DNA of 64,000 bases from Chloroflexota bacterium (lineage in GTDB: Bacteria; Chloroflexota; Anaerolineae; Anaerolineales; Villigracilaceae), in the NCBI GenBank assembly GCA_019873655.1, contig JAIOAU010000010.1:1-64000 (forward strand), read 5' to 3'. Shown one piece after another: positions 1 through 6,393 of this stretch. A model generated the notes under the pieces. The model did not search any database, was not told where the DNA came from, and saw only the letters and a program-made list of their open reading frames with translations. Each line of letters begins with the position of its first letter. The stretch's first letter is position 1. The translations under genes and the position numbers were made by a program.

Positions 1-356
1 GCCGCAAAAGATGATTTTGGGAAAGAAAGAGAGATAAAAGTTATAAAGGTTATAAAGGTTATAAGCAGTGCTTTTCTCCCCATAAGATTAGTATAGCATA
101 GGACTAATAGGGTGGAATAGGACTTATAGGACTTATAGGACTTATATGGGTTTTTTCAGTTTTGAGCTTTGACTTTTGAGTTTTGAGTTTATATCATACG
201 TTCCACGTTCTATTTTGGTGGTTAGTGGTTGGTGGTTGGCTTGCCCGCCGAAGCCTTGGCAAAGGCGGGTGGCTGGTGGCTGGTGGATTAGATTTGAGAT
301 TTGACATTTGGAATTTGAGATTTCTTTGTAATTTGGTGCTTGATGCTTGGTGCTTT
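1..356. other. Non-coding region of short degenerate repeats
   Basis: No convincing gene is visible. The stretch is a chain of short direct repeats: a 9-bp unit ttataaagg repeated almost three times at 41-65, a 9-bp unit gacttatag repeated three times at 121-147, ttttgag-like units at about 156-190, gtggttg-like units at about 219-241, atttgag-like units at about 292-323 and ggtgcttg-like units at about 335-354. A small hairpin with arms cccgcc (244-249) and ggcggg (264-269) sits in the middle. The downstream end of the lipoprotein gene at 357 abuts it. Confidence 0.6.
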
Positions 357-1598
357 TTACGGTGCTACTCCCACTTCAAAAAGAAAAATCATCAGCTGGA
401 GCTCGGGAGGGAGAGGACGAGATAAAGATTGAGTTTCAAATATGGGATTTTCGCTATTAATCTGTGCAATTCTTCCATTAATGTTATGTGCTAAAGCAAA
501 AACGTTATTATCTGTATACTCCATTCTACTCGCATCATTCCCCGGAATGCTCAAGAGGCGGCGGATAAACGGGTGGTTTTGCTGAAAAGTCTCGTCGGCG
601 TAAAGTATTGCTAAAGGAAATATTGGCGCTTGTTGTCTGAAGGCATCGTTCCAATTGACAATTGGGTCCCGAACATCAACAGGATTACCTGCATAGGCTG
701 GAATAGAGAGGAAAAATTTCCAGTTTGCCAAATTATTTGGGTCAGGATTTGACGGGTCAATTGGGTCAAAATTAGCGATGTAAAAAGCAGTATAGTTTTG
801 GCCGTTTATCTCAATATTTACAGCAAAGGGAAGGACTTTCATGGTGGCATTGTCATAGCGGAATTCTTGAGCAGATTGATCGTTGCCTTTGGCTTTGAGC
901 AGAGCAACTCTACCATCTTGACGAAGTTCAAAAAGCAGGGAGTTTCCGCCGAGGTTCTGCCAGTTTTGCCGGACAGCATCGGGGTCCATATGGAGGATGT
1001 CGGCAAGGCTTTCGCCTTTGTCCATCCGCTCAAGGATGTAGGAGAGGATAAAGCGGGTGGCATCCCCGGACTGGACGTCTTCGATGGTGAGGGTGGGGAG
1101 GTTGTCAAGGGCTTCTTCGTTGAGTTGGGGGTTGTCGGTGTTGACGCCGGTGTAGAGTTCTTGAAAATTGGGGACGACGCGGAATTCGGCGGTGTCGGGG
1201 TTCCAGAGGAGGGTGAGTTCCTGTCCGTTTTGGTCCAAAGCGCGGACGGTGTAGGGGGCAAAGGGATTGTGCTGTCGCAGGTCGTCGTGGGTGGCGAAGG
1301 AGTCAGGAAGCAGGGCGAGTTCTACCGTCTCCCGTCCACCGTCCACGGTCTGCACCGCGGAGACGAGCCATTGGCCGCTTTCGGGGTCGTAGCGGATGAG
1401 GCCGCGGGCGAAGGCGTCATCAAATTCAGAAGGATGAGGAAGTTCGGGGATAGGAGTGGGAGTGGCAGTGGCAGTGTTCAGTGGGCGGTGTTCAGTGTTC
1501 AGTGGGACGGCGGTCTGCGGTCCGTCGTCCGCGGTCGGTTTGCAAGCGGCCATCCCCGCCATCAATACAAACAGGAGCAGAAGCAAGCGCCGGGACAT
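357..1598 (-). CDS. Hypothetical secreted lipoprotein, 413 aa
   Basis: The start at 1598 is chosen because an AGGAGG ribosome-binding site lies just upstream and the product then opens with a clean lipoprotein signal: two Arg, a Leu-rich core, and the lipobox GMAAC with Cys19 as lipidation site. A longer reading from 1652 lacks such a site. A Thr/Pro-rich linker (about residues 32-52) is encoded by direct repeats of a gtgttcagtg unit at about 1467-1510. The remaining 350 residues are soluble, rich in Asn, Asp and Pro, and carry no family motif that I recognise. It probably sits on the outer face of the cytoplasmic membrane. Function unknown. Confidence 0.75.
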   Translation of the reverse strand: MSRRLLLLLFVLMAGMAACKPTADDGPQTAVPLNTEHRPLNTATATPTPIPELPHPSEFDDAFARGLIRYDPESGQWLVSAVQTVDGGRETVELALLPDSFATHDDLRQHNPFAPYTVRALDQNGQELTLLWNPDTAEFRVVPNFQELYTGVNTDNPQLNEEALDNLPTLTIEDVQSGDATRFILSYILERMDKGESLADILHMDPDAVRQNWQNLGGNSLLFELRQDGRVALLKAKGNDQSAQEFRYDNATMKVLPFAVNIEINGQNYTAFYIANFDPIDPSNPDPNNLANWKFFLSIPAYAGNPVDVRDPIVNWNDAFRQQAPIFPLAILYADETFQQNHPFIRRLLSIPGNDASRMEYTDNNVFALAHNINGRIAQINSENPIFETQSLSRPLPPELQLMIFLFEVGVAP

Positions 1599-1625
1599 TT
1601 TCCCTCCTGAACATGGACTGGGCAG

Positions 1626-1631
1626 ATTATA
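1626..1631 (-). promoter_or_regulatory. Probable -10 element for the lipoprotein gene
   Basis: A perfect TATAAT on the minus strand lies about 28 nt upstream of the start codon at 1598, with the AGGAGG site between them. No good -35 hexamer is visible at 17 nt. Confidence 0.45.
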
Positions 1632-1678
1632 CCCCGGCGAGCGTGTTTGCACGGGAGTGCTGCCAACAACGCATCCAT

Positions 1679-2476
1679 CTAGGGACGAGTAAGCCGTCCG
1701 CGAATTTGATTACAGCGTTCGCAATCTTCCTGCTGGCACAACAACGCCAGCGGATTCTGTCGGATGCAGGCGATGACCGTCTCGAAGAGCGGGCGGAGCG
1801 GCAGCGCCTGCACCCGCGCCCTTCCGATGACCGTCTGGCGGGTTTCCCCTTCCACCAGCGGGGCCACCGCCTGGAAGCCGGCCGAACAGCCGGGAAAGCC
1901 GGGACATTCGACCACCCCCTGCGGCGTCAGCGCCCAGCGGACGAACGTCCGCCGGCCGGCCAGTTTTTCGGCGCAGTGAATGCTGGTGTTGACGGTGTGA
2001 TCCACGCCCAGCAGGAGCGCCCAGCCGTCGGCCTCGGCCAGCGCCTGGAGCGGGGCCAGCGGCTCGGCCAGGGTCTGGGCGGCCAGCAGGCTTTCTGCGC
2101 CGACGCCGGTGAAGGACAGGATCGGATGAGTCGAGCGGCGGGCCTGCGGCTGACGGCGCAGAGTCTCCGGAATGACGCCGATTAAGCGGTCAACGGGCAT
2201 TTGCGGATCGAAGAATTCGGCCATCCGGTTGCGGTCGCCGCCGCTGCCATAGGTGATGCCGTTCTCCGCGGGGCCGGTCAACGGCGTGACCATCGTCTTG
2301 TAGGTGAAGGCCGGGGCGAGGACGGTCGCGAAGGTCTGCAGCAGGGCGGCGACGACCGTTTCAGCGCCGCCGTCCACCTCGCCGAAGGCGCTCAGCGACG
2401 CGTGGACGACGACCGGCGCACGTCCGAGGCCCAGGCCGCCCAGCCCATCCCTCAACTCCCGCAGCCCGACGCTCAT
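1679..2476 (-). CDS. AAC(3)-family (aminoglycoside N3-acetyltransferase-like) acetyltransferase
   Basis: The 265-aa product shows the hallmarks of the antibiotic N-acetyltransferase family, which transfers acetyl from acetyl-CoA: RRSTHPILSF at about residues 113-122, a following G-V-G turn, and the LLLGVDHTVNTSIHCAE segment at about 154-170 matching the family LLLGxxxxxxTxxHxAE block. A Cys-rich tail ends with C-x8-C-x2-C. The ATG overlaps the stop of the upstream SDR gene by 4 bp (ATGA), so the two are translationally coupled. The start was chosen on that coupling; a longer reading to 2746 overlaps the SDR gene and is unlikely. Chromosomal members of this family often do not give aminoglycoside resistance, so the substrate is unknown. 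Confidence 0.85.
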   Translation of the reverse strand: MSVGLRELRDGLGGLGLGRAPVVVHASLSAFGEVDGGAETVVAALLQTFATVLAPAFTYKTMVTPLTGPAENGITYGSGGDRNRMAEFFDPQMPVDRLIGVIPETLRRQPQARRSTHPILSFTGVGAESLLAAQTLAEPLAPLQALAEADGWALLLGVDHTVNTSIHCAEKLAGRRTFVRWALTPQGVVECPGFPGCSAGFQAVAPLVEGETRQTVIGRARVQALPLRPLFETVIACIRQNPLALLCQQEDCERCNQIRGRLTRP

Positions 2477-3060
2477 CGCCCGCAGACCTCCAGCGCCTCC
2501 TCGGCCGTCCGGGCCAGGCAAACGCGGACGCCGCGGCCGGCCAGTTCCTGCGCGGCCAGTTCGGCCAGTTTTTCCAGGCCGGCCTTGCTGGCGAAATAGG
2601 CAGCGCGGCGCTCTTCTCCTTTGGGGCGCGCCCCGAACAGGACGATGACGCCTCCTCCCTCCTGCCGCTCCATCACCCGACCGGCCGCCTGAATCAGGAG
2701 AAAGACGCCGTTCAGGTTGACGTCCAGCGTGCGCTGCCAGTCCCATTCGTCCATCTCGAACAAGGCCTTGACCGGCTCGACCTCGGCGCAGCAGACGAGG
2801 ACGTCCAGCCGCCCAAAATCGGCCAGCACCATCTGAACGAGGGCCTGGACGGGCATCGTGCGGGTCGCATCCTGGATGTAAGCCCGCGCCCTGCCGCCGG
2901 CGGCGACGATGCGCCGCACCGTCTCGTCCAGGTTGACCGGCGTCAGGTCATTGGCGGCCACTGCTGCGCCGGCGGCGGCAAACGCCTCAGCCAGGCGGCG
3001 GCCGGTCCCCTTGCCCGCGCCGGTGATCAGCACCACTTTCCCGGCCAAGGCGTCATTCAT
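2473..3060 (-). CDS. Short SDR-family oxidoreductase, probably degenerate
   Basis: A Rossmann-fold short-chain dehydrogenase of 195 aa, shorter than the usual 240-260. The dinucleotide motif TGAGKGTG is intact near residues 14-21 and the YxxxK pair appears as YFASK at about 155-159. The NNAG motif is replaced by CCAE, and the catalytic Ser expected about 13 residues before the Tyr is not there (the stretch reads VLFGARPKGEERRAA). The C-terminal substrate-binding region is also missing. Overlaps the M23 peptidase gene upstream by 8 bp and the acetyltransferase downstream by 4 bp. It may bind a nucleotide without being a normal oxidoreductase. Confidence 0.8.
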   Translation of the reverse strand: MNDALAGKVVLITGAGKGTGRRLAEAFAAAGAAVAANDLTPVNLDETVRRIVAAGGRARAYIQDATRTMPVQALVQMVLADFGRLDVLVCCAEVEPVKALFEMDEWDWQRTLDVNLNGVFLLIQAAGRVMERQEGGGVIVLFGARPKGEERRAAYFASKAGLEKLAELAAQELAGRGVRVCLARTAEEALEVCGR

Positions 3061-3763
3061 CGCCTGCCTCGCAGAGGGGAATCCCGCCGTCGCTGGTGTT
3101 GGCGTTCAGCGGCAGGCCAAGGTAGGGAGAGGGGTCGAGCGTGTTGCGAATGTCCAGTTCGTTGCGAAAACCGCCCTGGCCGTCGTCGAGCACGATGGAA
3201 AAGTGCAGGTGGACGCCGGTTGGATTGTAGGGATCGCCCGAATAGTTGCCCTGATAACCGAGCAGCGTCCCGGCCTCGATGGGCTGTTCGTACGTGCCGG
3301 GCGGGAACGCCTCAGAGATATAGGAATGACCGCTGGCGTCGGCCATGTGGGTGTAATAGACCCAAATCTGGCGGCCCGGCTGGAGGGGGTCGCTGGGGAC
3401 GCGCACGATGACCGAGGACTTCCACTCCGGCAGGCGGGTCAGGTAGCCGGGGTAGGCGGCGAAGACCGGCGTCACGCCGGCCGCCGTCCCGGCGAAGATG
3501 TCGATGCCTTGGTGGCGGTGGCCGGGACGGAACGAGTCGTCCCACAAAAAGCCGATGTAACCATCGGTGGGGAAAAGAAAGGGCGCCTCGCCGCAGCGCA
3601 CGCCGGCGCGCATTCTCCATTCGGGATGCGCCTCGGGGTTTTGCAGCCAGTCGCGCAGGCGCGTCAACTGGGCGGCGGCAGGGCGGAAGGCGCGGTAGAA
3701 ATAGAAGCCTACCCCCAGCAGAACGCCCAGGGTCAGGACGCCAAACAATAAACGTTTATTCAT
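3053..3763 (-). CDS. M23 (LytM-type) metallopeptidase, membrane-anchored
   Basis: The 236-aa product has an N-terminal membrane anchor (about residues 5-25) and a peptidase M23 domain. The zinc ligands are visible: HRHQGIDI (HxxxD type, about residues 93-100) and the HLH pair in GVHLHFSIV (about 182-190). Such enzymes cut peptide cross-bridges of peptidoglycan outside the membrane, though many act as non-lytic regulators. First gene of a three-gene minus-strand operon with overlapping junctions. There is no Shine-Dalgarno site: a TATAAT ends 7 nt before the ATG, so the message is probably leaderless. Confidence 0.88.
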   Translation of the reverse strand: MNKRLLFGVLTLGVLLGVGFYFYRAFRPAAAQLTRLRDWLQNPEAHPEWRMRAGVRCGEAPFLFPTDGYIGFLWDDSFRPGHRHQGIDIFAGTAAGVTPVFAAYPGYLTRLPEWKSSVIVRVPSDPLQPGRQIWVYYTHMADASGHSYISEAFPPGTYEQPIEAGTLLGYQGNYSGDPYNPTGVHLHFSIVLDDGQGGFRNELDIRNTLDPSPYLGLPLNANTSDGGIPLCEAGDE

Positions 3764-3770
3764 GCGTCAG

Positions 3771-3776
3771 ATTATA
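3771..3776 (-). promoter_or_regulatory. -10 element of a probably leaderless promoter (M23 operon)
   Basis: Minus-strand TATAAT separated by 7 nt from the ATG at 3763, which puts the expected transcription start at or next to the A of the start codon. No -35 hexamer is evident. Confidence 0.5.
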
Positions 3777-3907
3777 CCTTGCCTGCCTCTCGCCTCGGAT
3801 GAGGGCCGCGGGTCCGTTTCGTCTGGCGGCGGTCGAATTGCGCCTCTTTCTGCCGATTCAACCGTAGATGAAATATGAAATCTCATTCTTTCAGGAGAAA
3901 GACGCAA

Positions 3908-4639
3908 ATGAACATCAAGATTCTCAAACTCATTTCCGCAATGGCTGTCGTTTTGTTCCTGCTCAGCGCCTGCATTTCTTTGCCGCGCTCCGGCTCGGGG
4001 CGTTTGGTCACCGAAACGCGCGACGTCAGCAACTTCGACTCGGTGGATTTGAGCGGCGCGGGACAACTCGAAATCATCCAGGATGGGAGCGAATCGCTGC
4101 TCATCGAGACCAACGACTATCTCATCGAACACATCACCACCGAAGTGCGCGGCGGGACCCTCTACGTGGGCTTCGATTTCGACACCCCCATCTCGCTCTT
4201 GCCGACCGAAATAAAATTCACCCTCCATGTTCGCAATCTGGAGCAGATTTCCGTCTCGGGAGCCTGGGAGATCGCTTGCGACTCTCTGGAGGCCGACCGT
4301 CTGTCCCTCGAAATCAACGGCGCGGGCCGCGTCCGCCTGAAGGACCTTCGGGCCGAGGTCTTGAACGCCAGCCTCGGCGGCGCGGGCCAGATCGTCATCG
4401 CCGGCCAGGTCGATTCTCAGGATGTGGAGATCAACGGGGCCGGTCAATACCAGGCCGACGACCTGCAAAGCGAGACGGCAACGGTCTCGATCAGCGGCAC
4501 CGGTCAGGCGACCGTCTGGGCCAGCGAGCGGTTGACTGTGGAGACCAGCGGCGCCGGCCTGGTCGAATATTACGGCAGTCCGCAGGTCGTTTTCGACCGT
4601 TCGGGCGCAGGCGAGATTCGCAGTCTGGGCGAAAAGTAG
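3908..4639 (+). CDS. DUF2807 (GIN-domain) lipoprotein
   Basis: A 243-aa secreted protein. The signal peptide ends in a lipobox LLSAC (Cys about residue 21). The rest is a regular beta-helical repeat in which G-A-G turns recur (LSGAGQLE, INGAGRVR, LGGAGQIV, INGAGQYQ, ISGTGQAT, TSGAGLVE, RSGAGEIR), the signature of putative auto-transporter adhesin head GIN / DUF2807 domains. Start at 3908 was chosen over 3875 because AGGAGA lies 9 nt upstream and the signal peptide then begins correctly. Role unknown; the family is cell-surface associated and the fold suggests ligand or surface binding. Confidence 0.85.
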   Translation: MNIKILKLISAMAVVLFLLSACISLPRSGSGRLVTETRDVSNFDSVDLSGAGQLEIIQDGSESLLIETNDYLIEHITTEVRGGTLYVGFDFDTPISLLPTEIKFTLHVRNLEQISVSGAWEIACDSLEADRLSLEINGAGRVRLKDLRAEVLNASLGGAGQIVIAGQVDSQDVEINGAGQYQADDLQSETATVSISGTGQATVWASERLTVETSGAGLVEYYGSPQVVFDRSGAGEIRSLGEK

Positions 4640-4653
4640 TCGGGTTTTGGGCC

Positions 4654-4680
4654 AAAAAAAGACAGCCTGGAAAGGCTGTC
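4654..4680 (-). terminator. Intrinsic terminator of the HAD gene
   Basis: On the minus strand an 8-bp stem gacagcct/aggctgtc (4661-4668 and 4673-4680) is followed directly by seven T. On the plus strand there is no T-tract, so it serves the minus-strand gene. Confidence 0.8.
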
Positions 4681-4702
4681 CTGCGGTCGCAGAGCGAACG
4701 CG

Positions 4703-5380
4703 CTAGGCTTCGAGCACCTCGACCAATTCGGGCGTGGTTGCCAGAATCATGTCAGCGCCGCGGCGGCGAAGTTCCTCTTCCTCCCCAAAGCCGCACAACA
4801 CGCCGACTGTCTGGCAACCGGCCGCTTTCCCGGCGCGGATGTCCACCGTGGTATCGCCGATCATCAGGCAGTCTTCGACCGGCGTCTTCATCTTTTCGGC
4901 TGCCCACAGGATGGGATCCGGGTAGGGCTTGGTGTGAGGGCAGGTCTGGGCGGCGGCAATGCAGCAGAAAAACGGCGTCAAATCGAAGCGCTCCAGGAAG
5001 GCCATCGTCGTGCGGGTGTCGCGGGCGCTGACCACCGCCAGCGGGTAACGGGGAGCAAGCCGCTCCAGCATTTCCCGCACGCCGGGGATGAGTTGAAAGT
5101 GCTTCGGCTGCCGATGTGTGAGACGCGCCACCCGATCGGCCAGGGCAAAGATTTCGTCGTCCAGGCCGATCCGGTCGGGAATGCCGATCAGGAAATTGGC
5201 CGGGGCCTCGCTGGCCATCACCAACCGCCGGGCGACGTGCAACAAGTCTTTGCGAGGGAACAGAAAGCGGAACGGCCGCAGCAGGCGCGCCAGGCGGTGC
5301 ATCAGGACATCGTCGGTGTCGCTCAACGTGCCGTCCACGTCGAAGCACAGAGCGCGGATGCGGGAAACGTGCAAAGGCAT
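4703..5380 (-). CDS. HAD-superfamily phosphatase, phosphoglycolate-phosphatase-like
   Basis: About 225 aa with all HAD motifs: motif I DVDGTLSD near the N-terminus (nucleophile Asp and acid Asp), motif II S-A-R in VVSARDTRT, Lys in HTKPYPDP, and motif III GDTTVDIRAGKAAGC. A helical cap domain sits between motifs I and II (C1 type), as in phosphoglycolate phosphatases and beta-phosphoglucomutases. The start ATG at 5380 has GAGAGG 5 nt upstream; GTG at 5386 is the alternative. Substrate cannot be read from sequence. Single-gene unit ending in a terminator; divergent from the DUF1232 gene. Confidence 0.88.
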   Translation of the reverse strand: MPLHVSRIRALCFDVDGTLSDTDDVLMHRLARLLRPFRFLFPRKDLLHVARRLVMASEAPANFLIGIPDRIGLDDEIFALADRVARLTHRQPKHFQLIPGVREMLERLAPRYPLAVVSARDTRTTMAFLERFDLTPFFCCIAAAQTCPHTKPYPDPILWAAEKMKTPVEDCLMIGDTTVDIRAGKAAGCQTVGVLCGFGEEEELRRRGADMILATTPELVEVLEA

Positions 5381-5513
5381 GGCCACCTCTCGAAGAGACG
5401 ATTTGCTCCCATTTTACCGCCTTTCGGCCCAATCCGCCTTATAATAGGGCTTGCGGCCGTCGCCGGCCGCAGGAAAGTCGATGAGCGATTTACTGATACA
5501 CGAAGGAGTAGCC

Positions 5514-5885
5514 ATGTCTCGAAATAGAAACGAGTTGCTCGTCCCGCAAAACAACGGCTTCTTTCAGGACCTGATTCTGCGCCTGAAACTCATCTGGCGG
5601 CTGATGGGCGACCGGCGTGTGAACTTCCTCCTGAAAATTCTGCCGGTGGCCTCGCTGGTTTATCTGATCTGGCCGATCGACGCCATCAGCCTGCCGGTCA
5701 TCGGCGTGCTGGATGACGCTGCCGTGATCTGGCTGGGTTCGACGCTCTTCGTCAGTCTCTGCCCGGAAGAGGTGGTTCAGGAACATCTGAACGCCTTGCG
5801 CAAAGTCATCACCGCCTCCTGGCGGGACGCCCCGCCGACGACCGACATCGTCGAGGTCGACTCCCCCGAGGATGGCGAGGAATAG
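5514..5885 (+). CDS. DUF1232 (YkvA-like) membrane protein
   Basis: A 123-aa protein with one clear hydrophobic hairpin (about residues 40-80) carrying the DUF1232 pattern: L-K-I-L-P, then Y-L-I-W-P-I-D and a conserved G-V-L-D-D-A. The C-terminus is acidic. Start chosen at 5514 because GAAGGAG lies 6-7 nt upstream; in-frame ATGs further up at 5451 and 5481 have no such site. A TATAAT at 5440-5445 is a possible -10 for this gene. The family has no established biochemical role. Confidence 0.85.
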   Translation: MSRNRNELLVPQNNGFFQDLILRLKLIWRLMGDRRVNFLLKILPVASLVYLIWPIDAISLPVIGVLDDAAVIWLGSTLFVSLCPEEVVQEHLNALRKVITASWRDAPPTTDIVEVDSPEDGEE

Positions 5886-6008
5886 CGCCCGACCCTATAT
5901 CCGACTTATGTCATCCAATATGCGCGATTTATCGGGTAAAATGGGGATGGTTGTCACTGTCCAATCAGTCAGCGCGGCGGTACACTGGAGATGATGACGG
6001 AGGTTCAA

Positions 6009-6230
6009 ATGGCTCATAAGACCTGGGAAGTGGCGAAGGTTTGTTTCTGCGAGCACGTCGGCAAGCAGGTGGCCCTGGAGGCCGAGGTCATCTATCCCAT
6101 CGACTATTTGCCCGACCCGCCGCGCGTCCGCTCGCTGCGTTGTTCTCACGGCGTGTATTGCAACCAGATGCAGCAAGCCGCCTGCAAGTGGGCTGGCACC
6201 AACCCCGACGTGGATCCTTTCCGACAGTAA
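6009..6230 (+). CDS. Small Cys-containing hypothetical protein, 73 aa
   Basis: The start at 6009 has GGAGG 6-7 nt upstream; an earlier ATG at 5991 does not. The protein has four or five Cys (pattern C-x-C near residue 12, then C-x6-C-x7-C in the C-terminal half) and a conserved-looking RCSHGVYCNQ segment, which suggests a small metal-binding fold. I do not recognise the family. It is followed by its own terminator, which supports it being a real gene. Confidence 0.65.
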   Translation: MAHKTWEVAKVCFCEHVGKQVALEAEVIYPIDYLPDPPRVRSLRCSHGVYCNQMQQAACKWAGTNPDVDPFRQ

Positions 6231-6267
6231 TTCCCTGTTGCCGGAAAACAGAGACAGAAAAAGTAGA

Positions 6268-6300
6268 GGCTGTCCCAGAAGATGGGACAGCCCTGCTTTT
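6268..6300 (+). terminator. Intrinsic terminator after the 73-aa gene
   Basis: A 9-bp stem ggctgtccc/gggacagcc (6268-6276, 6284-6292) with a 7-nt loop, followed by ctg and a run of T (6296-6301). Confidence 0.7.
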
Positions 6301-6333
6301 TGGACAGCCTCTTGCTCCTTCGGAGACCGAGTT

Positions 6334-6364
6334 GTTTCGTCGGGGGCTAAGCCCCCGACGAAAC
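6334..6364. repeat. Near-perfect palindrome, 15-bp arms
   Basis: Two perfectly complementary 15-nt arms (gtttcgtcgggggct and agcccccgacgaaac) separated by one A, between the convergent 73-aa gene and ftsK. The plus strand continues with T-rich sequence, so it could end transcription, or it may be a REP-like element. Confidence 0.6.
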
Positions 6365-6393
6365 TTTGGGTTTTCTGTGGCTGCTTACGGTTT

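Noticed and set aside
1-147. CRISPR array
   Set aside because: Repeats are 7-9 bp and contiguous, without spacers; no cas genes in the window.
798-1610. 270-aa plus-strand frame opposite the lipoprotein gene
   Set aside because: Gly/Val-rich shadow; the minus strand has the signal peptide and ribosome-binding site.
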